Shown here piece after piece: positions 6,452-13,355 of a stretch of 19,100 nucleotides of DNA. The DNA comes from SBAX01 sp964421865 (GTDB lineage Bacteria > Planctomycetota > Phycisphaerae > UBA1845). Numbering within the stretch: the first letter of the stretch is position 1; each line of letters begins with the position of its first letter. A model generated the notes under the pieces. The model saw nothing but the letters and a program-made list of their open reading frames with translations, did no database searches and had not been told where the DNA came from. The stretch is from positions 1 to 19,100 of the forward strand of contig CAYQZH010000043.1 of assembly GCA_964421865.1 (NCBI GenBank). The letters run 5' to 3'. Position numbers and translations under genes: made by a program.

Positions 6452-9400
6452 TCAACGCGCCGTCAGGCTCTTCGGGCCGCGAAGCTCCGGCAGCGGCGGC
6501 AGCTTGGGCATCGGACGATTTTTGAACTTCTCGTAGCTCTCCGTTTGCATACTGGTCAGCTCAATCGGCCGGCCGTCGATGAACATGTGCGTCACCTGGG
6601 CGACGGTCTGGATCGGGGTATCCGTGGTGACGATCAGGTCCGCCCGCTTGCCCGGCTCGATCGAGCCGACGCGATCGGCAATTCCAAGAATATCGGCTGC
6701 TCCGAGGGTGAGGGCGTACTCGCCCCGCTCGCGAGGCAATCCGTGGGCGACGGCCATCCCCACGATGGTCCCGAGATCGAAGGCGCTCGAAGCGCTCTCG
6801 CTGCCGAAACAGAAGCGCACACCGGCCCGATCCAGCTCACTCGCGCAGCGATACACCGAGTCCCACGTCTCAGACTCGCCCCGCGGATAGCTCAACACCG
6901 TTCCCAAGATGACCGGGATGTCCTTCTGCTTGAGTACGTCGGCGAGCTTCCAGGCCTCGTCGCCGCCGCTAAGGACGCACTTGAGCTTGTGTTTCTCCGC
7001 GAATTCGAGGGTATCCAGAATGTGCTTGTAGCTCGCGGCCCCGAATACAACCGGCCTTTCGCCGCGCACATAGGGGATCATTGCCTCGAGGGCGAGGTCC
7101 ACGTCGTAACGAATCTTGGGGTCCGTCGCCGCAAGCTGTTTGACCTCCGCGTAATGTTTGGCCTTGGCGATGTAATCCTCCAGTTGCTTGAGCGCCTTCT
7201 TGTGCTCGTCGGTTTGCTTCTTCTTGGCCTCTTTGTCCTCGGGAAGATGAACCGGCAGACTCGGCACGCTCATGTGCAAGCCGTAAGCGTCCACCACCAG
7301 CATTTCCGGGGCGGTCCAGCCGTCGAGATGAATGACCGCGCTCTGTCCGCTGATGCGTCCCCCGGAGGGTCTCGCCAACGCCGTGGTGATCCCCACCGTG
7401 CGGGCGATGCGAATGTGCGCGCTGTGCGAGTGAACCGCGCCGGCGGCCTTGAGCTGCGGATTGAACGTGCCGATTTCGCTGAAGTCCCGCGTGGAACGAA
7501 GCGAGTCGATCTCGTTCAAACCAAGAATGCTGCTCGCGTCGATCAAACCCGGATAGACGTGTAATCCCGATCCGTCGATCACGCCCGCGCCGGGTGGAAC
7601 CGTGGCGTCGGGGCCGACGGTCAGAATCTTGTCTTCCAAGATTACGACCGTGCCCTTTTCAATCACCGGCCCGCTGATGGGATGAATCGTCGCGCCGACG
7701 ATGGCGTACGCTCGGTGCGGAGTCTGCGGGATCGTGCGATCGACCGATGGGGGACCGACTTTCCAGTCGGTCAGCGGTTCCACCGGATCGGGTCGCGCAT
7801 CCTCGAAATAGACCTCCCCGTCGATCAGCGTCATGACGCACTTGCTGAACGTATTGAGCGGGTGGCCGTTGAAGATGGCCAGGTCGCCGTCCNNNNNNNN
7901 NNCAGCCTCGCGGCCGCCGTCCTTACCGACCTCGATGCTGCCAATGCGATCGTCGATCTGCAACTGCCTCGCCGGGTTGAGTGTCACCAAGCGTAGGGCC
8001 TGGTTTTCGTCCAGCCCGCCCCATTTGATGCACTTGGCCGCCTCCTGATTGAGATAGCGGATCGTGTTGGCCGAGTCGGAGTTAAGCGACGCGTTGACGC
8101 CGTGTTGAGTCATCAGGGCCGCGTTGAAGGGAATGGCGCCGTAGGCTTCGACCTTGTACGCCCAGTCGTCGGCGAACGTGGACGCCCCGCAGCCGTGCCG
8201 GGCAAGCTCCGGCGCGACGCGGTACCCTTCGAGCACATGGTGCAGCGTCCCGATGCGGATGCCGTATTCTTCGGCAACGGCGAACAGCCGGAGAATCTCC
8301 TCCGAGCGGTAACAGTGGCTATGGACGGTGAGCTTGCCGGACAGCACGTCGGCGAGGGCTTCGAGCCGCAGGTCCTTCCGCGGCGGCGGCAAGTCCTGAC
8401 CCGATTGCGATTGCCGGTTGTAGTCGTCCCACTCCCGTTCATACTTCTTCGCGGCTTCGAAAGCGGTGCGGATCGTCGCCTCCACGCCCATCCGCGTGTT
8501 GGGATAGCGTTTTCCGAAACTCTCGAAGAAATTGGCTTGGGTCACGTTTTCGCCGAGGGCGAACTTAATGGTCCGCGGGGCGTCGGCGATCACCATCTCC
8601 GAGACCGGGCGCTCGTACTTCAACTTGAAGATCACGTTCTGCCCGCCGATGGGGTTGGCCGAGCCGTGCATCGCGTGGTGCGTAGTCACTCCGCCTGCGA
8701 CGGCCCGATAGATCGAGACCGCGTGGGGATCAATCGTGTCGGCGATCCGCACCTCGGCGCTGATCGCCAGCGTACCTTCGTTGACCCCGTCGATCGCCAG
8801 GTGCGAGTGCGGATCGACGATCCCGGGAATGACGTATCGCCCCGTCGCGTCGATCACGGTCACGCCGTCCGGTGCCGTCAAGTCGGGCCCGATGGCCGCG
8901 ATTCTTCCGTTGCGAATCAACACCGACCCGTTCGGGATCGTCGGACCCGAGACCGGTATGACGGTCGCGTTCTTTACCAATACGCTGCCGCCGGTCTTGG
9001 TCTTGGGGATTCGATCGTTCTTGAGTTCGACGGCCCAGGTCGGTCCTTTGTCCTCTTTCTCATCGGGCGCAGCGGCCTCGCGGCCCTTTTCCTCAGCCTT
9101 CGCGGTTGACGTATCCGCCGACTTCCCACTCTCGCCTTCGTCGGCCTTTCGATCCTTGTCGTCCTTCTCCTTCTCGTCCTCGGCTTCGATCTCGATTTTC
9201 TTGCCGTCGATGAACACGAACTTCACCTTGCCGGCCTTATCCGACAGTGGCTTGGTCATCACCGTGACGTTGGCGACATAACCGGGGGCGATCGCACCGA
9301 GTTGGCCCTTCATGCCCAGTATTTCCGCCGCATTCGTCGTCAATGCCGCCAGCGCCGCATCCTCGGGCAGGCCCTTTTCGATCACCATCCGCAGACTGTC

Positions 9401-10645
9401 CATGAACTCCGAGACCTTTTTGAACGGACGAGTGGTAAACGCAAACGGCACGCCGGCCCCGTGCAAGCGGATCACGTTGGCGACTTGTTCTTCCCAGAGC
9501 CGGCGTTGTTCCTTGCGAAGCCTCAGGGGTTCGTAAATCTTCTCTTCCTTCTCTTCCTTTTTGGATTCCTTCGCCTCGGCGCCTTCCTTCGACTCCGGCG
9601 CGGCCTCCGCCGAGTCGGGCGCTTTGGCGTCGGGTTTCTTGGCCTCCGATTTGGGCTTCTTTTTGCCGTACTCCGGCTCCTCGTCGAACTTGAGGCTGAC
9701 GATGAGCGGCACACGCCCGGCCTTGAGGCGATCGATCACTTTCCACGCCTCCTTTGCTCCGGTGATCGCCACATCGAGCTTGAACTCGGCGGTGAGGTTC
9801 AGCGCCCGGAGGATTTCATTGTCCGTGTTGGCCTCAAAGAAGATGCGTTGCGACCGTCCCAACATCGGCTGGAGCGCATCCAAGGCCGCGTCGGTCGGCG
9901 GCCGCGTGCCGTTGCTCGGATGACGCTCGAAGTACTTCTGGAGCTTGGCGTGTCGCCGCGCATCCAGAAGGACCTGCCGGAACTGGGCGAAGGTGCCGAG
10001 GATCGTCCGTGGGTACTCGCCCGGCTCGCCGATGGTGAACGAACCATGCTGGGCCACGTCGGAGAGGAGCACGGCGCGGCGGATGGGATCGTTCGACAGA
10101 CTCACCAGGTCGCTGCTTCCGCCCAGCAGTCCGTCCCGCGGGGCGATGAGGGCCGCGGTGAATCCGATCGCCCGATGGGCCTCACGCTGCTTGTCGTCCG
10201 GAACATACTGCTCGATGGCCCGGATTTGCGGGCGGATGCCTCGGCGGTCCGCAAAACGGGTGGCCGGCAGCGGTCCCTCACGCGGGTCGGGGTTGAGGTC
10301 CTCCGTTCGTTCGCGTTCTTCCTTGGTCCGCTCCTTTTCGGGGATGCCCAGGTTGGTGTGGGCATCGATGAAGCCAGGATAGGCGATGAGACCGGACCCA
10401 TCGATGCGTTCGGCCTCCGGCGGGATGCCGACGTCGGTCCCGACGGCTGCGATTCGACCATCGACCATGACGATCGTACCCGACTCGATCGTCGCGCCCG
10501 TTCCGGTGACGATCTTCACCCCAGTCAGTGCGATGGGCGTTTCAAAGTCGGCCCGCGCCGCGCGACCGACGAGCGCGGCTGAAACCAAGAATAGGACAAG
10601 GGTGCGGACCGACCGGCTGTTACGTCCGTTTTCCACGATCGTCAT
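6452..10645 (-). CDS. Exported protein with three tandem amidohydrolase modules, only the middle one catalytically intact
   Basis: About 1397 residues from ATG 10645, preceding a signal peptide (hydrophobic TLVLFLVSAALVG, then ARA before DFETP). Module 1 (about 36-480) begins like an amidohydrolase (LTGVKIVTGTGATIESG) but has HTN (96-98) for HxH. Module 2 (about 548-950) is imidazolonepropionase-like with His613/His615 (DPHSH), His775/His777, His802/His803 and Asp857. Module 3 (about 980-1397) has DASSI for the metal motif and GSES in place of the final Asp. Lys/Glu/Asp-rich low-complexity stretches lie near residues 322-370 (inside module 1) and 484-534 (between modules 1 and 2). Substrate unknown; a secreted peptidase or hydrolase of cyclic amides is possible. 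Upstream in-frame codons to 10804 look non-coding. A 10-N assembly gap (7893-7902) falls in module 2's C-terminal strand. Ends at a strong terminator. Confidence 0.82.
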   Translation of the reverse strand: MTIVENGRNSRSVRTLVLFLVSAALVGRAARADFETPIALTGVKIVTGTGATIESGTIVMVDGRIAAVGTDVGIPPEAERIDGSGLIAYPGFIDAHTNLGIPEKERTKEERERTEDLNPDPREGPLPATRFADRRGIRPQIRAIEQYVPDDKQREAHRAIGFTAALIAPRDGLLGGSSDLVSLSNDPIRRAVLLSDVAQHGSFTIGEPGEYPRTILGTFAQFRQVLLDARRHAKLQKYFERHPSNGTRPPTDAALDALQPMLGRSQRIFFEANTDNEILRALNLTAEFKLDVAITGAKEAWKVIDRLKAGRVPLIVSLKFDEEPEYGKKKPKSEAKKPDAKAPDSAEAAPESKEGAEAKESKKEEKEEKIYEPLRLRKEQRRLWEEQVANVIRLHGAGVPFAFTTRPFKKVSEFMDSLRMVIEKGLPEDAALAALTTNAAEILGMKGQLGAIAPGYVANVTVMTKPLSDKAGKVKFVFIDGKKIEIEAEDEKEKDDKDRKADEGESGKSADTSTAKAEEKGREAAAPDEKEDKGPTWAVELKNDRIPKTKTGGSVLVKNATVIPVSGPTIPNGSVLIRNGRIAAIGPDLTAPDGVTVIDATGRYVIPGIVDPHSHLAIDGVNEGTLAISAEVRIADTIDPHAVSIYRAVAGGVTTHHAMHGSANPIGGQNVIFKLKYERPVSEMVIADAPRTIKFALGENVTQANFFESFGKRYPNTRMGVEATIRTAFEAAKKYEREWDDYNRQSQSGQDLPPPRKDLRLEALADVLSGKLTVHSHCYRSEEILRLFAVAEEYGIRIGTLHHVLEGYRVAPELARHGCGASTFADDWAYKVEAYGAIPFNAALMTQHGVNASLNSDSANTIRYLNQEAAKCIKWGGLDENQALRLVTLNPARQLQIDDRIGSIEVGKDGGREAXXXXDGDLAIFNGHPLNTFSKCVMTLIDGEVYFEDARPDPVEPLTDWKVGPPSVDRTIPQTPHRAYAIVGATIHPISGPVIEKGTVVILEDKILTVGPDATVPPGAGVIDGSGLHVYPGLIDASSILGLNEIDSLRSTRDFSEIGTFNPQLKAAGAVHSHSAHIRIARTVGITTALARPSGGRISGQSAVIHLDGWTAPEMLVVDAYGLHMSVPSLPVHLPEDKEAKKKQTDEHKKALKQLEDYIAKAKHYAEVKQLAATDPKIRYDVDLALEAMIPYVRGERPVVFGAASYKHILDTLEFAEKHKLKCVLSGGDEAWKLADVLKQKDIPVILGTVLSYPRGESETWDSVYRCASELDRAGVRFCFGSESASSAFDLGTIVGMAVAHGLPRERGEYALTLGAADILGIADRVGSIEPGKRADLIVTTDTPIQTVAQVTHMFIDGRPIELTSMQTESYEKFKNRPMPKLPPLPELRGPKSLTAR
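7893..7902. other. Assembly gap (10 N)
   Basis: Ten undetermined bases inside the amidohydrolase gene. The 7-mer GCCGTCC occurs both just before the Ns and 13 bases after them. Removing the Ns plus the following 20 bases (7893-7922, 30 nt, in frame) would restore an uninterrupted VGKDGDLAIFNGHPL, the normal C-terminal amidohydrolase strand. The gap is therefore probably a failed join rather than missing sequence. Confidence 0.95.
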
Positions 10646-10734
10646 TCTTCTATGAATGGGCGCGTACGCGAGAGCTAAACACCCGGTACGTAAAGGGCAA
10701 GGCGTGCGGCGACCGGCCGCGTCCCAGGCCGAGC

Positions 10735-10763
10735 AGTGTAAGGACTGCCCAACGCCGTGTCGA
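10735..10763 (-). promoter_or_regulatory. Putative sigma70-like promoter for the amidohydrolase gene
   Basis: On the minus strand TCGACA (10763-10758, five of six -35 consensus bases) is followed after exactly 17 bp by TACACT (10740-10735, four of six -10 bases with TA and final T kept). The implied start near 10728 gives a leader of about 80 nt before ATG 10645. It lies in the 249-bp divergent region shared with the epimerase gene. Confidence 0.45.
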
Positions 10764-10837
10764 TAACCGATCCTTCGCCGCTCAGGACAAGGCGGGAAAC
10801 CCAATCCGACTACGGACGGGACAAGTCGGGGACGCTG

Positions 10838-10846
10838 TGTTAGAAC
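10838..10846 (+). promoter_or_regulatory. Possible extended -10 promoter for the epimerase-thiE operon
   Basis: TGTTAGAAC has a TG extension followed by TAGAAC (four of six -10 bases) and would start transcription about 40 nt before the epimerase ATG. No -35 hexamer is recognisable upstream. It is the best candidate in the divergent region on this strand, but weak. Confidence 0.25.
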
Positions 10847-10894
10847 TTGTCAACAACGCGGCTCGCGGAAGTCGCGAACGGACGGAGCGCAGGC

Positions 10895-11851
10895 ATGGCC
10901 GACATCTTGGTAACCGGCGGAGCGGGATTCATCGGCTCACACCTGGCGACGCGGTTCGTCGAGCTGGGCCACCGGGTCCGCGTCTTCGACAATTTCTCGA
11001 CGGGACACCGATCCAACCTGTCACACCTGGGCGGGCGGGTCGAATTGATCGAGGCGGATCTGCGTGACGCGGCGGCGTGCGTGAACGCGTGCGCGGGGAT
11101 CGAGTTCGTCTTCCATGAAGCCGCGCTGGGGTCCGTACCCAAGTCCGTCGAGGATCCGCAGACCAGCCATGACGTAAACATCAACGGGACGTTCAACATT
11201 CTTCGGGCCGCGGTAGGACAAAAAGTCCGGCGTTTCATCTACGCGGGGAGCAGCTCGGCCTACGGCGACACGGACGAATCGCCCAAGCATGAAGGAATGC
11301 GCCCGCGACCGCTCAGCCCCTACGCCGTACAGAAGCTCACCGGCGAAGAGTACGCCCGCGCGTTCCACGTTTGTTACGGGTTGGAAACGATCACGCTGCG
11401 ATATTTCAACGTGTTCGGGCCGAGGCAGGACCCCAAGAGCCAATACGCGGCGGCGATCCCCGCGTTCGTCAGTACGATCCTGCACGGGCAAGCGCCCACC
11501 GTATATGGCGATGGAGAGCAGTCGCGGGACTTCACCTACATCGACAACGTGGTCGACGGGAACATCGCGGCGATGTCCGCGAAGCTTGTCCTGAGTCTCG
11601 AAGGAAAGGCGTGCGGCGAGGTGGTGAACGTCGCGTGCGGCGGGCAGATCACCGTGAACCAGGTGATCGCGGCCATCAACAAGGCGCTGGGGACAAACGT
11701 CCGACCGCGATACGTCGATCCACGACCCGGCGACGTACGACATTCGTGCGCCGACGTGCGTTTGGCAACGACGCTCCTGGGGTACCGTCCGAAGGTGTCC
11801 TTCGAGGACGGTCTGCGCCGCGCAATCGACTACTATCGCTCGATCGCATGA
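10895..11851 (+). CDS. NAD-dependent nucleotide-sugar 4-epimerase (WbpP/GalE-like SDR)
   Basis: 318-residue extended SDR, probably a UDP-hexose or UDP-N-acetylhexosamine 4-epimerase making precursors for surface polysaccharide. The Rossmann fold shows TGGAGFIG (7-14) and the NAD-binding Asp32 in FDNFSTG. Catalytic residues are Ser119-121 in AGSSSAYGD and Tyr143/Lys147 in SPYAVQK. The segment HEAALGSVPKSVEDP resembles the WbpP/Gne UDP-GlcNAc epimerase branch, and RYFNVFGPRQDP plus QSRDFTYIDNVV are general family blocks. The ATG at 10895 is chosen because GGAG lies 7 nt upstream and the fold starts at residue 4; an upstream TTG at 10847 adds unconserved residues. The stop overlaps the next gene as ATGA. 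It shares no recognised pathway with that thiamine gene. Exact substrate is not decided by the motifs. Confidence 0.88.
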   Translation: MADILVTGGAGFIGSHLATRFVELGHRVRVFDNFSTGHRSNLSHLGGRVELIEADLRDAAACVNACAGIEFVFHEAALGSVPKSVEDPQTSHDVNINGTFNILRAAVGQKVRRFIYAGSSSAYGDTDESPKHEGMRPRPLSPYAVQKLTGEEYARAFHVCYGLETITLRYFNVFGPRQDPKSQYAAAIPAFVSTILHGQAPTVYGDGEQSRDFTYIDNVVDGNIAAMSAKLVLSLEGKACGEVVNVACGGQITVNQVIAAINKALGTNVRPRYVDPRPGDVRHSCADVRLATTLLGYRPKVSFEDGLRRAIDYYRSIA

Positions 11852-13011
11852 CCGCCGATGGCCAACCCGTTCCGCCGCCGCAACCACCGCGGCCGCAACG
11901 GCATGGGGATCCCATGTTCGAAACTCGGTGCTTTCGGATTCTCGACGCCAACTTCAACCGAGCCCGCGAGGCCCTGCGAGTCATGGAGGAGTACGCGCGC
12001 TTCGTGCTCGACGACGCGGGGTTGACGGCGGCGATCAAGGAGGCGCGGCACGCCCTGACGCATGAGGTCGAGGAGATGGTCGCGCGACTTCAAGCCGGCG
12101 GCTCGGTCATCCGCTACCGGGACATCATCGGCGACGTGGGGCGGGAGATTGCAACCCGAAGTGAGTATGAGCGTACGGATGCGGCGGCGGTCGCCGTCGC
12201 GGCCGGAAAGCGGCTGAGCGAAGCCTTCCGGGCGATCGAGGAGTACGGCAAGGTCGTCGATCCGACTCTCGCCGCGGCGATCGAGAAGATTCGCTACCAA
12301 GGTTACGAGCTTGAGCGGCGATTGACCCTCACCACCCAGGCCCGGCAACGCTTCGGGCAGGTGCGGCTGTACGTGGTTGTGACCGAGGAGCTATGTCGGA
12401 GAGACTGGTTCGAGACCGCCCGGGCGGCGCTTCGCGGTGGGGCCGATTGTCTACAGCTTCGTGAGAAGAAGCTGACTGACCGGGAGCTGCTCGAACGGGC
12501 CAAACGGTTAACCGCCTTGTGTCGAGAGCATGAGGCCATGTTCATCGTCAACGATCGCCCTGACATCGCCGTGGCGAGCGGCGCAGACGGCGCGCACCTG
12601 GGGCAGGAGGACCTGCCGGTGGCCGCGGTGCGACGGATCGTCCCGGCGTCGTGTATCGTCGGCGTGAGCACGCATACGATCGAGCAAGTGTGCGCTGCGG
12701 CGGATCAGGCCCCCGACTATATCGCCGTCGGGCCGATGTTCGAATCGCCCACCAAGCCGCAGGCGCACATCGCCGGGCCGGCGACGCTCGCGGCGGCGCG
12801 GGCCCAGACCGCATTGCCGCTGGTCGCCATCGGGGGAATTACGGCGGAGAACGCGGCGACGGTTCTGGCCGCTGCCTCGTGTTGTCTGTGCGTTTGCCAG
12901 GCGGTGATCGCCCAGCCCGACGTGACCACGGCCGCGCGTCGCCTGCGGGACGTCGTGGATCGCGCAGTGGAGGCGGCCGACGGTCCGTCCGCCAAAGAAA
13001 AGCGGACGTAG
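11848..13011 (+). CDS. thiE: ThiD2-ThiE fusion: HMP-phosphate kinase-type domain plus thiamine phosphate synthase
   Basis: 387 residues from ATG 11848. The N-terminal domain (about 28-150) has the ThiD2 signature RILDANFNRAREALRVMEEYARFVLDD. In cyanobacteria and other lineages ThiD2 is fused to ThiE and supplies HMP-P kinase activity. The C-terminal domain (about 171-375) is ThiE, which joins HMP-PP and thiazole phosphate: QLREK (Gln203 on), FIVNDRPD (Asn235, Asp236), GADGAHLGQEDL, GVSTHT, YIAVGPMFESPTKP and the phosphate-binding IGGIT. The usual last phosphate loop (GVAVVSAI type) reads CCLCVCQAVI with Cys345, 346, 348 and 350, which is odd. The start at 11848 overlaps the epimerase stop (ATGA). 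A later ATG at 11914, just before the conserved domain and after GGGGA, is a real alternative, since the first 22 residues are Pro-rich and unconserved-looking. Confidence 0.9.
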   Translation: MTADGQPVPPPQPPRPQRHGDPMFETRCFRILDANFNRAREALRVMEEYARFVLDDAGLTAAIKEARHALTHEVEEMVARLQAGGSVIRYRDIIGDVGREIATRSEYERTDAAAVAVAAGKRLSEAFRAIEEYGKVVDPTLAAAIEKIRYQGYELERRLTLTTQARQRFGQVRLYVVVTEELCRRDWFETARAALRGGADCLQLREKKLTDRELLERAKRLTALCREHEAMFIVNDRPDIAVASGADGAHLGQEDLPVAAVRRIVPASCIVGVSTHTIEQVCAAADQAPDYIAVGPMFESPTKPQAHIAGPATLAAARAQTALPLVAIGGITAENAATVLAAASCCLCVCQAVIAQPDVTTAARRLRDVVDRAVEAADGPSAKEKRT

Positions 13012-13355
13012 CCCGCGGAGGGGTCGTCACAATTCCAACAGGGTTCCGGCCTCGCGGTCGATATCCCTAGGAAGCCGTCGACAAAGTCGCGGTCTGCGCC
13101 GATATTTCGCGCAGGACGAGTCGCCGGTCGGAATCGGGCGCCGGTGCAGCATTGACTCTACGCGGATGCGGTCCTAGCATGGATTGAGTTATCGGAAGCG
13201 GCTTTGACGGTGCCGGTCGACGCCAGTGGACTTGCGTGTCGGCGATCGGACAGGCGCGATGAGATCCATCGCACGCACGTCCCGACGACACGATTGTAAC
13301 CGACCGGACTTTGGGCAGAAGGTGGAGTCCGAGCTCCGCATGGAGAACTGCGGTC
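13012..13355. other. 344-bp spacer between thiE and prkA
   Basis: No convincing gene on either strand. It holds a 6-bp hairpin CTGCGC/GCGCAG with a 9-nt AT-rich loop (13094-13114) that could end thiE transcription but lacks a U-tract. It also holds the promoter at 13152-13180 and a long leader of about 170 nt before prkA. Such a leader leaves room for post-transcriptional control, but I recognise no riboswitch or other known motif in it. Confidence 0.6.
13152..13180 (+). promoter_or_regulatory. Putative sigma70-like promoter of the prkA-yeaH-spoVR operon
   Basis: TTGACT (13152-13157, five of six -35 bases) and TAGCAT (13175-13180, four of six -10 bases) are separated by exactly 17 bp. This is the best promoter match in the window. 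The implied start near 13187 leaves a leader of about 170 nt before the prkA ATG. Confidence 0.55.

Noticed and set aside
9043..9680. Lys/Glu-rich repeats in the amidohydrolase gene as a DNA repeat or frameshifted region
   Set aside because: They are low-complexity protein linkers in frame; no tandem DNA unit is evident and the frame continues normally on both sides.
9302..10582. 426-codon plus-strand frame, and similar one at 6428-7564, opposite the amidohydrolase gene
   Set aside because: Antisense shadows of a long high-GC coding sequence with recognisable protein families on the minus strand.
10646..10804. Upstream extension of the amidohydrolase to 10804
   Set aside because: The extra 53 residues are Arg/Pro/Cys-rich and unlike a signal peptide, while ATG 10645 gives a normal signal peptide; the best promoter lies inside the extension.
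11848..11913. TPP riboswitch for the thiamine gene
   Set aside because: The gene overlaps the epimerase, leaving no leader, and no THI-box-like sequence was seen upstream of either gene.
13292..13302. GATTGTAACCG shared with 3341-3351, both in intergenic regions; possible common operator
   Set aside because: An 11-base match is expected many times by chance in 19 kb, and the two sites differ in position and strand relative to their genes.
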